A stretch of 64,000 nucleotides of DNA from positions 2,591,001 through 2,655,000 of the forward strand of contig NZ_CP136336.1 in NCBI RefSeq assembly GCF_032681285.1, given 5' to 3'. Both the position numbers and the translations under genes were made by a program. The notes beneath the pieces were generated by a model that saw only the letters and a program-made list of their open reading frames with translations, had not been told where the DNA came from and did not search any database. This stretch comes from Piscinibacter gummiphilus (GTDB lineage: Bacteria > Pseudomonadota > Gammaproteobacteria > Burkholderiales > Burkholderiaceae_C). This document shows positions 1 through 9,340 of this stretch, piece by piece; the stretch's first letter is position 1, and every line of letters starts with the position of its first letter.

Positions 1-461
1 TCGTGCAGAAGCACGGCGAATCGCTGAGCCTCATCGGCTGGAGCCTGGGGGGCATCTACGCGCGCGAGATCGCCAAGGAGCTGCCCCAGCAAACACGCTG
101 CGTGATCACGCTCGGCACGCCCTTCAGCGGCCATCCGCGCGCCAACAACGCCTGGCGTCTGTACGAGTTCCTGAGCGGCCACAAGCTGAGCGAGGCCGAC
201 CCGCTGATCGACCAGGTGCGCCAGGCGCCGCCGGTGCCCACCACCTCGGTGTATTCGCGCACCGATGGGGTTGTGTCGTGGCGTTGCAGCCTGAACGAAG
301 CGTCGCCGCTGGCCGAGAACATCGGCATCCACGCCAGCCATTTCGGCCTCGGCATGAACCCTCTCGCGCTCTACGTGGTGGCCGATCGCCTCGCCCAGAA
401 GCCGGGCGCGTGGCATCCGTTCCAGGCGCGAGGGGCTGTCAAGTGGCTCTTCAAGAGCTGA
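1..461 (+). CDS. Alpha/beta hydrolase, C-terminal part (5' end outside window)
   Basis: The frame is open from the window edge, so only about the last 153 residues are visible. The nucleophile elbow GWSLGG lies about 12-17 residues into the visible part, which is the classic Ser-containing motif of alpha/beta-hydrolase esterases and lipases. A later SHFGL segment is a good candidate for the catalytic histidine loop. The middle part (GTPFSGHP, then SVYSRTDGVVSW) resembles PGAP1/lipase-like hydrolases that act on acyl esters. The substrate cannot be told. It ends 65 bp before the stop of the convergent LysR gene, with no obvious terminator between. The N-terminus, and any signal peptide, is out of view. 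Confidence 0.75.
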   Translation, partial: VQKHGESLSLIGWSLGGIYAREIAKELPQQTRCVITLGTPFSGHPRANNAWRLYEFLSGHKLSEADPLIDQVRQAPPVPTTSVYSRTDGVVSWRCSLNEASPLAENIGIHASHFGLGMNPLALYVVADRLAQKPGAWHPFQARGAVKWLFKS

Positions 462-526
462 CCGTTTCGCGGATCAGCAGCAACGGCGTTTGCCGGCAGC
501 GCCAAGGTCGCTCCCCTGAATAAGCC

Positions 527-1447
527 TCAGGCCGCAGCGAAGAACTCGCTGCGAGCCGCTTCTTTGATGGCTGCAACGCCGGGATGGGAAATGCGCCGCT
601 CGATCGAGATCGCGTAGAACTCTTCCACCAGATCGTCGGGTGCCCCGATCCTCTCGACCTCGAACTGGCGGGAGATTTCCTTGGCAAGCACGGCGGGCGC
701 CGCGAACACGCCCAGGCCTTCGCGGGCGAACGCCTTCATCAAGGCCGTGTCCTGGAACTCGGCTGCGATGGTGGGGGCAATGGCGTGCTGGCGCAACCAA
801 GCATCCAGTCGCGGGCGGAGTGCGGAGTCCGCGGCTGGAAGAAGCATTGGAAGCTGCTGGAGCGACTGAGGGAACTTCGCCCGGACCTGCCGCACGTTGG
901 TGCCGTGCTTCTGAAGCATCTTCTCGGACGCGAAGAAGGCGATGCCACTGCCGCCCAGCAGATGTGTGAACGCCTTGATGCCCAGGTTTCCGGGCAGGGG
1001 CACATCGGAGATCACCAGGTCGACCCGTCGCATGGCCAGCTCGGCCATCAATGCCGGCAACTTTCCTTCCGGGCATTGCAGTCGAGGAGTCGGCACCAGA
1101 CGCAGCGCTGGCTCGAGCACGTGGTACGCGATCAGCTTGGGGACTGAATCGACGAACCCGACCTTCAGCATCGGCGCACGCGGCGCCTCCTTGCCGCCGC
1201 GCAGTGCATCTTCCATCTCCTGCCCGAGGGTGAAGATCTCGTCGGCGTATTGCATGACCATGCGGCCCGCCTCGGTGGGCTCCACGTTGCGCCCGACCTT
1301 CTTCAGCAATGGCCGGCCCAGGCGTTCTTCCAGCAGGTTGATCTGGCCGCTGAGCGTCTGTGGCGAGAGGTGAAGCTCCTCGCTCGCTCTGAGCACACCA
1401 CCAGAGCGGACGACGGTCCAGAAGTAGTGCAGGTGCTTGTAGTTCAT
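527..1447 (-). CDS. nhaR: LysR-family transcriptional regulator, NhaR-like
   Basis: This 306-aa protein has the usual LysR length. An N-terminal winged helix-turn-helix spans about residues 1-60 (MNYKHLHYFWTVVRSGG, then a recognition helix around LSPQTLSGQINLLEERLG). A periplasmic-binding-protein-like effector domain follows from about residue 90. The opening NYKHLHYFW and the GRPLL..VGR.VEPTEAG stretch are typical of NhaR, the activator of the Na+/H+ antiporter gene nhaA, which responds to sodium and alkaline pH. No nhaA lies in the window. Instead the gene is divergent from a group ending in a TerC/Alx membrane protein, which suggests that group as a target (inference). The 96-bp divergent spacer would carry both promoters. 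Confidence 0.85.
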   Translation of the reverse strand: MNYKHLHYFWTVVRSGGVLRASEELHLSPQTLSGQINLLEERLGRPLLKKVGRNVEPTEAGRMVMQYADEIFTLGQEMEDALRGGKEAPRAPMLKVGFVDSVPKLIAYHVLEPALRLVPTPRLQCPEGKLPALMAELAMRRVDLVISDVPLPGNLGIKAFTHLLGGSGIAFFASEKMLQKHGTNVRQVRAKFPQSLQQLPMLLPAADSALRPRLDAWLRQHAIAPTIAAEFQDTALMKAFAREGLGVFAAPAVLAKEISRQFEVERIGAPDDLVEEFYAISIERRISHPGVAAIKEAARSEFFAAA

Positions 1448-1543
1448 GGACGATCCTCTTTTCTCGAATGGTTCGCTGGAAATTTCGATTATTCAGGACT
1501 GTCTTCGTTCCATAGAGTTGCGTTCAGCAACAAGGAGCGACTC

Positions 1544-1792
1544 ATGTACTGCCCCACATGCTCGACCACACGTCTCGTGCAGACCCAACGCCAGAAGGTG
1601 GAGGTCGACTACTGCCCGCACTGCCGCGGAATCTGGCTCGACCGCGGCGAACTCGAGAAGCTGCTCGACAAGGCCTCCGGTGCGCAGCACGCCGTGTTCG
1701 AGCCACCTGCCGACGGCAAGGGCGGCGGGTTCGACCGACATCTTGGCCGGCGCCAGCGCCGCAAAAGCTGGCTTTCCGAAATCCTCGACTGA
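1544..1792 (+). CDS. Small zinc-ribbon protein (TFIIB-type zinc finger)
   Basis: This 82-aa protein starts with MYCPTC and has a second CPHC about 22 residues later, giving a four-cysteine zinc ribbon. The following CRGIWLDRGELEKLL stretch is characteristic of the zf-TFIIB family of small bacterial proteins, whose function is unknown. The C-terminus is basic (GRRQRRK). The ATG at 1544 has an AAGGAG ribosome-binding site just upstream, which fixes the start. It is the first gene on the plus side of the divergent nhaR spacer and is followed 11 bp later by the TerB-like gene, so the two are probably co-transcribed. Confidence 0.8.
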   Translation: MYCPTCSTTRLVQTQRQKVEVDYCPHCRGIWLDRGELEKLLDKASGAQHAVFEPPADGKGGGFDRHLGRRQRRKSWLSEILD

Positions 1793-1803
1793 AAGGGGCG
1801 GAC

Positions 1804-2226
1804 ATGCGTCGATATCCCATCAATTCGCCTGAAGCGGCTGCGCGGGTGATCGCGATGACCCTGCTGGCCGATGGCACCGTCTCCAGGGGTGAACTCGGCT
1901 CGCTCACGAGCTCGGGGATGTACGAGCGCCTGGGCGTGGACCCCGATGTCATGCAGACGGTGCTCGTCGACCTCGCACGCGACCTCTATGAGTTCGGCGT
2001 GCCGGCCTGGGACCACACCGGTGGGCTCCATCCGATCGTGATCCGGAGCGTGCTCGACGATGTGACCGACCCGCAAGTGCGCGAGGAGATCTTCCAGGTC
2101 TGTCTCAGTGTCGCCGGGGCCGACACCCACTTGTCCGACGGTGAACAGGCGTTGCTGCATCTCGCGAGCTCGCAGTGGCGCCTGGCCGACCATCCTCATC
2201 AACCTGTCCAGAAAGGAACATCATGA
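1804..2226 (+). CDS. TerB-like helical protein
   Basis: This 140-aa protein is mostly helical, with two acidic segments of the form AD-G-(V/L)S-xGE (LLADGTVSRGEL near residue 20 and GADTHLSDGEQALL near residue 110). Paired acidic motifs separated by a helical core are typical of the tellurite-resistance TerB/DjlA-N fold, which may bind metal. The assignment is by pattern only. The start at 1804 has an AAAGGGGCG site upstream. The stop overlaps the next start as ATGA at 2223, indicating translational coupling. The gene lies between a zinc-ribbon gene and a TerC-family gene, which fits a stress or metal-related role. Confidence 0.55.
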   Translation: MRRYPINSPEAAARVIAMTLLADGTVSRGELGSLTSSGMYERLGVDPDVMQTVLVDLARDLYEFGVPAWDHTGGLHPIVIRSVLDDVTDPQVREEIFQVCLSVAGADTHLSDGEQALLHLASSQWRLADHPHQPVQKGTS

Positions 2227-2600
2227 AAGTCGATGTTCGAGGCGAGGGCCTGACGCCCGATCAGACCCACGCGGTTGCATCCACCGTGCGCACGACCTTT
2301 CGCGAGTTCGCTCAGCGCATCGCCTCCGTCCTGGTGGTGGTGTCGACTCAGGCGGAGAAGCGCCATGCGGCTCGCAACTGCGTGATCGAGGTGTACATGG
2401 CCGATGGTCATGTCGAGTACGTCCAAGAGCGCCAGCGGCGCCTGGGCTCTGCATTGCGGCGCGCCGTCCAGCGCGCGTGGAGGGCGGCTTGCACATGGCT
2501 CAAGCAGCAGCTGCCGGTACGCCCGGCTGCAACGCCCCCTCTGGCGATGGCCCCCGTTCCCGTGCTGTCATCCCGTGCGGCGCGTCCGGGCGATCGATGA
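2223..2600 (+). CDS. Ribosome-hibernation-like (HPF/RaiA-type) protein, putative
   Basis: This 125-aa protein opens with MKVDVRGEGL and contains a hydrophobic strand (ASVLVVVSTQ), a second strand (RNCVIEVYMADG) and a basic helix (LGSALRRAVQRAWRA). This beta-alpha-beta layout resembles the ribosome-binding HPF/RaiA (S30EA) domain, which dimerises or silences ribosomes under stress. The match is by arrangement, not a firm motif, and the C-terminal 30 residues (Pro/Ala/Arg) look unstructured. The ATG overlaps the TerB-like stop (ATGA) and follows AGAAAGGAAC. It is probably the third gene of the zinc-ribbon/TerB/TerC group. Confidence 0.5.
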   Translation: MKVDVRGEGLTPDQTHAVASTVRTTFREFAQRIASVLVVVSTQAEKRHAARNCVIEVYMADGHVEYVQERQRRLGSALRRAVQRAWRAACTWLKQQLPVRPAATPPLAMAPVPVLSSRAARPGDR

Positions 2601-2628
2601 GCCTGAATGAGACGAACCAGGATCTGAC

Positions 2629-3633
2629 GTGACCGATTTCCTCCAAGCGGACCTTCTCGGCCAAGCCGTGTGGCTGTGGCTGGCCTTCATCTCGATCGTC
2701 GCGGCCTTGCTCGCGTTCGACCTCGGCGTCCTGCACAAGGACGACCGGGAGATCGGCGTCAAGGAGAGCCTGTGGCTCTCCTGTGGCTACATCGCCGTGG
2801 CGGCGATCTTCGGCGCCTGGCTGTGGTGGCATCTCGGGCCGCAGCGGGGCATCGAGTACTTCACCGGCTACCTGATCGAGAAGTCGCTGTCGATGGACAA
2901 CGTGTTCGTCATCGCGATGATCTTCACCTTCTTCTCGATCCCGAGGCATTACCAGCACCGTGTGCTGTTCTGGGGCATCCTGGGCGTCGTCGTCTTGCGC
3001 GCGGTCATGATCGGCCTGGGCGTGGCGCTCATCAGCCAATTCGCCTGGGTCCTGTACATCTTCGGCGCGTTCCTGGTGCTCACGGGCATCAAGATGCTGT
3101 GGATGGCGGACCACGAGCCGAACCTGGAGAAGAACGTCGTGCTCACGTGGCTGCGCAAGGTGATGCGCGTGACGCCGCAGGCGAGAGGCAATGCGTTCTT
3201 CGTGCGCGAGCCCGATCCGGCGACTGGCAAGCCAGTCATGTGGGCAACGCCGCTGTTTCTCGCGTTGTGCATGGTGGAGTTCGTCGACCTCGTCTTCGCA
3301 GTGGACTCCGTGCCGGCGATCCTGGCGATCACCGACGACACGTTCATCGTCTACACGAGCAACATCTTCGCCATCCTGGGCTTGCGTGCGCTGTACTTCG
3401 CGCTGGCGGCCATGATTCACCGGTTCGCGTATCTCAAGTACGCCCTGGCCCTGGTGCTGATGTTCATCGGCAGCAAGATCTTCCTCGTCAACATCGTGGG
3501 CAAGATCCCCGCCGTCATCAGCCTCAGCGTGACGGCCACGCTGATCGCCGGTGGCGTCCTGGTGTCGCTGTACAAGACGCGAGGGCAGCCAGGTGCGAAG
3601 CCGCTTCGCAGCCTTCCGCGTGGCCAGTCCTGA
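2629..3633 (+). CDS. alx: TerC/Alx family integral membrane protein
   Basis: This 334-aa protein has about seven to nine predicted membrane helices and the TerC signatures FDLGVLHK near the N-terminus, SMDNVFVIAMIF and EFVDLVFAVDSVPAI. These carry the conserved acidic residues thought to handle metal ions. Alx-type members are alkali-induced or manganese-related exporters in Escherichia coli, while TerC itself is linked to tellurite resistance. A GTG start at 2629 is used, with CAGGAT upstream. The gene lies 28 bp after the HPF-like gene. Linkage to an NhaR-type regulator supports a pH or ion-stress role (inference). Naming it alx rather than terC rests on its length and on the absence of other ter genes. 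Confidence 0.85.
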   Translation: MTDFLQADLLGQAVWLWLAFISIVAALLAFDLGVLHKDDREIGVKESLWLSCGYIAVAAIFGAWLWWHLGPQRGIEYFTGYLIEKSLSMDNVFVIAMIFTFFSIPRHYQHRVLFWGILGVVVLRAVMIGLGVALISQFAWVLYIFGAFLVLTGIKMLWMADHEPNLEKNVVLTWLRKVMRVTPQARGNAFFVREPDPATGKPVMWATPLFLALCMVEFVDLVFAVDSVPAILAITDDTFIVYTSNIFAILGLRALYFALAAMIHRFAYLKYALALVLMFIGSKIFLVNIVGKIPAVISLSVTATLIAGGVLVSLYKTRGQPGAKPLRSLPRGQS

Positions 3634-3702
3634 TCGACGGTGTGTGTCCAATGACGGGCCGACGGATGGTCGGCTCGTCGCTTCAATTCAAAGGAGTGGT
3701 GA

Positions 3703-4095
3703 ATGACTGCAGCAATCTGGACCGTGTTTGCCGTCTTGCTGTCTCTGTGGACCGGCATCGTGTGGTTTGCGACCGCACTGATGCGGTGGTCATCTCAGGC
3801 GCTTGAGAGCGCCAGCGTGGGCGCGGTCGACTTGCCCGCGTGGATCGATCGGGCGCCAGCCTGGCTGACCGCCTGGATTCCCCCTGATGAGCTGCCACTC
3901 ATCGTGGCACACGTTCAGCAGGTGGCACAGTGGATCGAAGCATCGTTGCCTTGGGCCGGTGCGGCGGTTGGCTGGTTGACACCGATGGTCTGGGTGGGCT
4001 GGTTCGTGGTCGTTCTCGTGATGACGGTTGCTGCCTTCCTGCTGCACGTGATCGTTCGGCGTTCGAGAGCGCACATCCAGCCAAGCAGTGCGTGA
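3703..4095 (+). CDS. Small membrane protein of unknown function
   Basis: This 130-aa protein has an N-terminal hydrophobic helix (IWTVFAVLLSLWTGIVWFA, residues about 4-22) and a C-terminal one (WVGWFVVVLVMTVAAFLLHV, about 97-117). The region between contains Trp- and Pro-rich segments that could lie at the membrane surface. The end is basic (RRSRAH). The ATG at 3703 follows an AAGGAG site. It sits 69 bp after the TerC-like gene in the same direction and may belong to the same stress group. I do not recognise the family. Confidence 0.6.
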   Translation: MTAAIWTVFAVLLSLWTGIVWFATALMRWSSQALESASVGAVDLPAWIDRAPAWLTAWIPPDELPLIVAHVQQVAQWIEASLPWAGAAVGWLTPMVWVGWFVVVLVMTVAAFLLHVIVRRSRAHIQPSSA

Positions 4096-4200
4096 CGCAG
4101 CAACCCATGAAGACCACGCCGGGCGCAGCGGTATCCGCCCCGCGCCTGCCGTCCATCGCCTGATACGGTTCACAGTCGTCGCTTCCAAGGAGAGCCGCCT

Positions 4201-5595
<1,395 letters not shown>

Positions 5596-5650
5596 CGGAG
5601 CAGGCGGAACGGCGATTGCCGCATCCAGCTTTTCACGCATGGAGCACCGC

Positions 5651-5881
5651 ATGAACCGCAACACCGAATCAGCCGAACAGCGCATCGACGTGCAGCGCAG
5701 CGACGACCTGGCGCAATGGGCGCAAAAGCTCGACGCCTCTGAAGCGCAGATCAAGGAGGCCGTGCAGGCCGTCGGAAGCCGCGCCTCGGACGTGGAGGAA
5801 CACCTCAAGGGCAGCCGCAGCACCACCAATGCCGAACGCACGAAGCAGGCGCTGAAGCCCGGCTCCGAGCGGCCCCGCTGA
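5651..5881 (+). CDS. DUF3606 family small protein
   Basis: This 76-aa hydrophilic protein carries the DUF3606 pattern: a WAQKLDASEAQIKEAVQAVG helix pair followed by DVEEHLKG. DUF3606 proteins are short, often found near stress or regulatory genes, and have no established function. Two in-frame ATGs exist (5639 and 5651). The second is chosen because GGAG lies at a good distance before it and nothing suitable precedes the first. It is 55 bp downstream of fumC on the same strand. Confidence 0.7.
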   Translation: MNRNTESAEQRIDVQRSDDLAQWAQKLDASEAQIKEAVQAVGSRASDVEEHLKGSRSTTNAERTKQALKPGSERPR

Positions 5882-5930
5882 TCCTTTGCGAAAATGCGGG
5901 CCCTGCGCCACCGACGGCGCAGCCTCCCGC

Positions 5931-6926
5931 ATGGCTGCACACGAAACTTCTCCCTGGCGCTTGTCCGTCGCCCCGATGATGGACTGGACGGATCGGCATT
6001 GCCGCTACTTCCACCGCCTCATCACCCGCCACACCCGCCTGTACACCGAGATGGTGACCACCGGCGCACTGCTGCATGGCGACGTACCCCGCCACCTCGA
6101 TTTCAACCCCGAGGAGCACCCCGTCGCGCTGCAGCTGGGGGGCAGCGAGCCCGATGACCTCGCCAAGTGCGCGAAGCTCGCGCAGACCTGGGGCTACGAG
6201 GAGGTCAACCTCAACTGCGGCTGCCCGAGCGAGCGTGTGCAGCGTGGCGCCTTCGGCGCCTGCCTGATGAACGAGCCCCAGCTGGTGGCCGACTGCGTGA
6301 AGGCAATGCGCGATGCGGTCACGATCCCGGTGACGGTGAAGCACCGCATCGGCATCGACCAGAGCGAGAGCTACGGCTTCGTGAGCGACTTCATCGGCAC
6401 GGTGGCCGCGGCCGGGTGCGAGGTGTTCGTCGTGCATGCGCGCAACGCCTGGCTCAAGGGCCTCTCGCCGAAGGAGAACCGTGAGATTCCGCCGCTGCGC
6501 TACGAGGTCGTGCACCGGCTCAAGCGCGACTTCCCGTCGCTCACCATCGTGCTCAACGGCGGTCTCGAGACCCACGAGCAGATCGACGAGCAACTCGCGC
6601 ATCTCGACGGCGTGATGCTCGGGCGCGAGGCCTATCACAACCCCTGGCTCATGGCTGATTGGGACGAGCGCTACTTCGGCGCGGCGGCGCAGACGCTCAC
6701 CCGCAGCGAAGCGGAGGGGCGCATGGTGGCCTACATGAGCCGCCTGCAGGCGGCCGGGGTGCCGTGGTCACATGCGTCACGCCACATGCTCGGTTTGTGG
6801 AACGGCACGCCCGGCGCGCGCAAGTGGCGCCAGGTGTGGTCGGATCACAAGCTCAAGGGCGAAGCGCCAGAGCGTGTGTCAGACCTCGCGCACCGGCGCA
6901 GCGCGGCCGTCTCGGTCGCGGCCTGA
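5931..6926 (+). CDS. dusA: tRNA-dihydrouridine synthase A
   Basis: This 331-aa flavoprotein should reduce uridines 20/20a in the tRNA D-loop using FMN and NADPH. Family features are LSVAPMMDWTDRHCRYF at the start of the TIM barrel, NLNCGCPSERVQ with the active-site cysteine, KHRIGID and LNGGLETHEQ. DusA is usually about 330 aa and its signature MDWTD..HCR separates it from DusB/DusC. The ATG at 5931 removes a poorly supported upstream extension. The 3' end overlaps the convergent DMT transporter gene by 48 bp, so the two transcripts must read through each other's ends. Confidence 0.92.
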   Translation: MAAHETSPWRLSVAPMMDWTDRHCRYFHRLITRHTRLYTEMVTTGALLHGDVPRHLDFNPEEHPVALQLGGSEPDDLAKCAKLAQTWGYEEVNLNCGCPSERVQRGAFGACLMNEPQLVADCVKAMRDAVTIPVTVKHRIGIDQSESYGFVSDFIGTVAAAGCEVFVVHARNAWLKGLSPKENREIPPLRYEVVHRLKRDFPSLTIVLNGGLETHEQIDEQLAHLDGVMLGREAYHNPWLMADWDERYFGAAAQTLTRSEAEGRMVAYMSRLQAAGVPWSHASRHMLGLWNGTPGARKWRQVWSDHKLKGEAPERVSDLAHRRSAAVSVAA

Positions 6927-7823
6927 AGGCCAGGTCGCGAGCACCACGCCCACGAGGGCCAGCGCAAACGCGCCGACCTGCAGCCCGTCGAAACGCTCGC
7001 CGAGGAAGAGCACGCCCACGAGCGCCGTGCTCACCGGCAGGAACACGGTGAACACGCCGGCCGACGAGGCCTGCACATGCTTGAGCCCCGTCATCCACAG
7101 CCACACCGTGACCATGCTGGCCGCGAGCGAATAGAAGACGAGCAGCGTCCATGACGGCATGGCGACCGCGCTGAAGTCGAAGCGCCAGGCCTGCCAGACG
7201 CCGAAGGGCGTCACGAGCGCGAGGCCCCACAGGTTCACGAGGGCGCTGATGCGCTTGGCCGAGACCTTGCCGGTGAGCTTCTTGCCGATCACCACGTAGC
7301 TGGCCTCGCAAGCCACGGCGCAGAAGAGCAACGCGTTGCCGAGCAGCGAGGTGCTGCCGCCGCCTTCATGCTTGACCAGCGACACGAGCGCGATGCCACC
7401 CACAGCGCAGGCAATGCCACCTGCCACCTGCGCGGTGATGCGCTCGCGCAGGGCCACCCACGACATCAGCGCCACCATCGCCGGAATGGCCGCCATGATC
7501 ACGCCCGCCGCCAGCGCCGACGTCATCGACACACCGAAAAGCATGCACACCGAGAATAGGAAGTTGCCGAAGAAGGACTCGAAGAAGAGCAGGGTGCGGT
7601 CATGCCGGCTCAGCGGCGCCTCGTCGGGCGCGCGCCTGACCCAGGAGGCCATCGCGACGGCCGCGATGCCGAAGCGCAACCAGGCGAGCAGGAAGACCGG
7701 GAACACGATCACCAGCGTCTTCGACAGCGCGACATAGCTGCCCACGAGCGCCATCGAGCTGGCGAGGAAAAGGTAGGCGAGAACGGGAGGGCGGTGCGTC
7801 ATGAGGCCGCGATGATGCGGCAT
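6879..7823 (-). CDS. DMT-superfamily (EamA) transporter
   Basis: This protein of about 314 aa has ten predicted membrane helices in two EamA repeats, for example GSYVALSKTLVIVFPVFLLA early and STALVGVLFLGERFDGLQV near the end (the usual P..A...G...LGE motif). EamA proteins export amino acids or metabolites. The ATG at 7823 overlaps the aldehyde dehydrogenase stop (TGATG), implying coupling. A second ATG at 7802 (MTHRPP) is a plausible alternative. As the last gene of the putrescine array it may export a related amine or overflow product (inference only). The C-terminal tail is basic and overlaps dusA. Confidence 0.82.
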   Translation of the reverse strand: MPHHRGLMTHRPPVLAYLFLASSMALVGSYVALSKTLVIVFPVFLLAWLRFGIAAVAMASWVRRAPDEAPLSRHDRTLLFFESFFGNFLFSVCMLFGVSMTSALAAGVIMAAIPAMVALMSWVALRERITAQVAGGIACAVGGIALVSLVKHEGGGSTSLLGNALLFCAVACEASYVVIGKKLTGKVSAKRISALVNLWGLALVTPFGVWQAWRFDFSAVAMPSWTLLVFYSLAASMVTVWLWMTGLKHVQASSAGVFTVFLPVSTALVGVLFLGERFDGLQVGAFALALVGVVLATWPSGRDRDGRAAPVREV

Positions 7824-9319
7824 CAACCGTCGATGCGCAGCCAGGTGGTCTTGAGTTCGGTGTACTTGTCGAACGCATGCAGCGACTTGTCGCGCCCGTT
7901 GCCGCTCTGCTTGTAGCCGCCAAAGGGCACGGTGATGTCGTCTTCGTCGTACTGGTTCACGTGCACGGTGCCGGCACGCAGCGCCCGGGCCACGCGGTGC
8001 GCGCGGTTGAGGTTGCTGCTCCAGACGCTCGCTTGCAGGCCGTAGGTGGAGTCGTTGGCCATCGCGATGGCTTCTTCCTCGGTCTTGAAGCGGATGACCG
8101 AGAGCACCGGGCCGAAGATCTCGTCGCGGGCGATCCTCATGCCGTTGGCGACGCCGTCGAAGACCGTGGGCTGCACGTAGAAGCCGCCCGTCTCGGCACG
8201 GGCCCGCTCGCCGCCCGCGACGAGCTTCGCGCCTTCCTGGCGGCCGGCCTCTATGTAGCCGAGCACGGTCTTGAGCTGCGTGTCGTCGACGAGCGCGCCC
8301 ATTTCGGTCTTCGCATCAAGCGGGTCGGCCGGTTGGTGGGCGGGCGCGGTGGCGGCGACGACCTTCACGAAGTCGTCGGCAATGCTCTCGTGCACGAACA
8401 CGCGCGAGGGCGCGTTGCACGACTCGCCCTGGTTGAAGAACATGCTGCCGGCGACCGTCTTGGCGGCGCGCGCGAGGTCGTCGAAGTCGGGAAAGACGAC
8501 GAAGGCCGACTTGCCGCCGAGCTCGTTGTAGACGCGCTTGAGGTTGCTGCGGCCCGCGTACTCGAGCATCTTTCGGCCCACGCGCGTGGAGCCGGTGAAG
8601 CCGATGGCATCGACCTCCATGTGCAGCGCGAGGGCTTCGCCCGCCTCGTGGCCGTAGCCGGGCACGACGTTGAACACCCCCTCCGGCAAGCCCGCTTCGA
8701 TGGCCAGCTCGGCCAGCCGCAGTGCGGTGAGCGGCGATTTCTCGCTCGGCTTGAGCACCACCGAATTGCCCGCCGCGAGCGCCGGCCCGAGCTTCCAGGC
8801 GGCCATGATCATGGGGTAGTTCCAGGGCACGATGGTGCCGATCACGCCCATCGGCTCGCGCGTGATGAGGGCGAGCGAGTTGTGCGGCGTGGGCGCGATC
8901 TCGTCGTAGACCTTGTCGATGGCCTCGCCGTACCAGCCGATGCAGCGCACGGCGAGCGTCACGTCGACCGACAGGCTGTACTGGATGGGCTTGCCCATGT
9001 CGAGCGTCTCCAGCAGCGCGAGTTCTTCGCGGGCCGCGTGGATCTTCTCGGCGAAACGCATCAACACCTGCTTGCGCGCGGCCGGCGCCTGGCGGGCCCA
9101 GCGGCCATCGGCGAAGGCCTTGCGCGCGCTGGCGACGGCGTGGTCGACGTCGGCCTCGCGGCTGCGGGCGACCTGCGTCAGCGTGCGGCCGTCGATGGGT
9201 GAGATGCAGGCGAAGGTTTCGCCGTCGGCGGCGGCGATGCGCTGGCCATCGATGAACGCCCGGCCATCGAGCCGCACCTGGGCGGCACGGGCATGCCAGT
9301 CGGGCAGGGGGGTGTTCAT
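7823..9319 (-). CDS. puuC: Gamma-glutamyl-gamma-aminobutyraldehyde dehydrogenase (aldehyde dehydrogenase, PuuC type)
   Basis: This 498-aa NAD(P)-dependent aldehyde dehydrogenase has all catalytic elements: PWNYP for cofactor binding, GFTGSTRVG, ELGGKS with the general-base glutamate, and FNQGESCNAPSR with the catalytic cysteine at about residue 301. In the Puu route it oxidises gamma-glutamyl-gamma-aminobutyraldehyde to gamma-glutamyl-GABA. It can also take 4-aminobutyraldehyde made by a putrescine aminotransferase. The assignment to PuuC rests on overall similarity plus its place beside puuA, puuB, puuD and the putrescine transporter. It starts 21 bp after the porin stop and is coupled to the following DMT transporter. 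Confidence 0.88.
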   Translation of the reverse strand: MNTPLPDWHARAAQVRLDGRAFIDGQRIAAADGETFACISPIDGRTLTQVARSREADVDHAVASARKAFADGRWARQAPAARKQVLMRFAEKIHAAREELALLETLDMGKPIQYSLSVDVTLAVRCIGWYGEAIDKVYDEIAPTPHNSLALITREPMGVIGTIVPWNYPMIMAAWKLGPALAAGNSVVLKPSEKSPLTALRLAELAIEAGLPEGVFNVVPGYGHEAGEALALHMEVDAIGFTGSTRVGRKMLEYAGRSNLKRVYNELGGKSAFVVFPDFDDLARAAKTVAGSMFFNQGESCNAPSRVFVHESIADDFVKVVAATAPAHQPADPLDAKTEMGALVDDTQLKTVLGYIEAGRQEGAKLVAGGERARAETGGFYVQPTVFDGVANGMRIARDEIFGPVLSVIRFKTEEEAIAMANDSTYGLQASVWSSNLNRAHRVARALRAGTVHVNQYDEDDITVPFGGYKQSGNGRDKSLHAFDKYTELKTTWLRIDG

Positions 9320-9340
9320 CGGTCGACCTCGCCTTTCACT

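Noticed and set aside
2500..3651. 383-aa minus-strand frame opposite the TerC-like gene
   Set aside because: Repetitive His/Asp/Glu/Arg composition with no motif, while the plus strand gives a clear TerC protein.
3658..3674. GCCGAC/GTCGGC hairpin after the TerC-like gene
   Set aside because: Short stem without a T-tract and followed at once by a same-strand gene. Not strong enough to call a terminator.
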